Program-made: the position numbers and the translations under genes
DNA from: Verrucomicrobiota bacterium
GTDB taxonomy: Bacteria; Verrucomicrobiota; Verrucomicrobiia; Chthoniobacterales; UBA6821
Assembly (NCBI GenBank): GCA_016871655.1
Contig: VHCR01000121.1
Coordinates: 1 to 5,156, forward strand
Reading direction: 5' to 3'
DNA: 5,156 bases
The notes under the pieces: generated by a model
Seen by the model: the letters and a program-made list of their open reading frames with translations, nothing else
What the model was told of the DNA's origin: nothing
Database searches by the model: none
Part shown: positions 4,892-5,156 of the stretch, piece after piece
How positions within the stretch are numbered: the stretch's first letter is position 1
Layout of the letters: each line of letters starts with the position of its first letter

Positions 4892-5156
4892 ATGGAGTTT
4901 TGTTTTTCTCCCGCAAAACGCTTGACCATTTTATCCCAAATTTCTTTTCCTTTTAAAATTTCAATTTCGATTCTGAGATAGTAAATCGGGACTTCCATAT
5001 TCGAGAGGCGAGGGATGCGAACGGCATCTTTTTCCGTAGTGAGGATCATAGAAAGTTCACGGCGGCGACAGCGCGCGACAAAGCGCTCAATTTCTTGCCG
5101 TGAATAGCGATGGTGATCAGCGTAACTTTGTGTGAGCACTAACTCTGCACCAAGTC
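4888..5156 (-). CDS. lpxK: Tetraacyldisaccharide 4'-kinase LpxK, C-terminal part (5' end beyond window)
   Basis: The frame enters from the right edge and ends at TGA 4888-4890, giving 88 complete residues, about the last quarter of a protein usually near 310-370 residues. LpxK transfers the ATP gamma-phosphate to the 4' position of the tetraacyldisaccharide 1-phosphate precursor, forming lipid IVA at the inner-membrane face during lipid A synthesis. Diagnostic C-terminal motifs are visible: LGAELVLTQSYADHHRYS, with the DHHxYS signature, and TTEKDAVRIPRL, followed by YYLRIEIEI and a short basic C-terminus ending EKQNSI. The frame continues upstream of the GTG at 5139 with family-like sequence, so that codon is internal and not a start. 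The N-terminal P-loop is outside the window. No terminator follows; a promoter-like element overlaps the stop. Confidence 0.92.
   Translation of the reverse strand, partial: LGAELVLTQSYADHHRYSRQEIERFVARCRRRELSMILTTEKDAVRIPRLSNMEVPIYYLRIEIEILKGKEIWDKMVKRFAGEKQNSI

Noticed and set aside
4888..5139. Treating the GTG at 5139 as the start of an 83-aa gene
   Set aside because: The frame stays open upstream to the edge and reads LGAEL, which continues the LpxK family sequence, so the gene is truncated by the window.

Overview
The window is a compact block of bacterial DNA in which all six recognisable genes lie on the minus strand. Read 5'->3' on that strand (right to left) the order is: the 3' end of lpxK (lipid A kinase); a 90-residue small exported protein; a 310-residue glycine/alanine-rich membrane protein with a C-terminal coiled coil; a 198-residue exported protein with two peptidoglycan-binding-like repeats; a lipoprotein of about 411 residues with a chitosanase (GH75)-like C-terminal domain; and a Hanks-type protein kinase cut by the left edge of the window. 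I find no tRNA, rRNA, CRISPR array, transposase or integrase.

lpxK shows a Gram-negative, lipid-A-making bacterium. A eukaryotic-type kinase with a long disordered N-terminus, a multi-hydrophobic membrane protein with a terminal coiled coil, and small orphan secreted proteins would suit a host-associated lineage. Amoeba-associated Chlamydiota of the Parachlamydia/Waddlia type are my best guess, but this is inference from gene content and look; no marker gene in the window settles it. By eye the base composition is slightly AT-rich and even across the window, with no obvious foreign island.

The layout suggests three parts. lpxK ends the housekeeping part. A promoter-like element overlaps its stop codon and could drive the 90-aa and 310-aa genes, which are closely spaced. 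A second promoter-like element precedes the 198-aa gene. This is followed, across a 63-bp spacer holding a GC-rich hairpin and a four-copy 8-bp tandem repeat, by the lipoprotein gene. The kinase gene starts only 5 nt after the lipoprotein stop and is probably translated from the same mRNA.

The most interesting part is the right-to-left series of exported peptidoglycan-binding repeat protein, GH75-like lipoprotein and atypical kinase. It could be a glycan-processing envelope module, with binding and catalysis on separate proteins, linked to a signalling or effector kinase. The kinase keeps the HRD and DxG aspartates and a likely ATP-binding lysine. It has DTG for DFG and APT for APE, and no glutamate where the helix-C glutamate is expected. 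The 310-aa gene has an unusual start: an in-frame ATG 11 codons upstream is separated from the likely TTG start by a single TGA.
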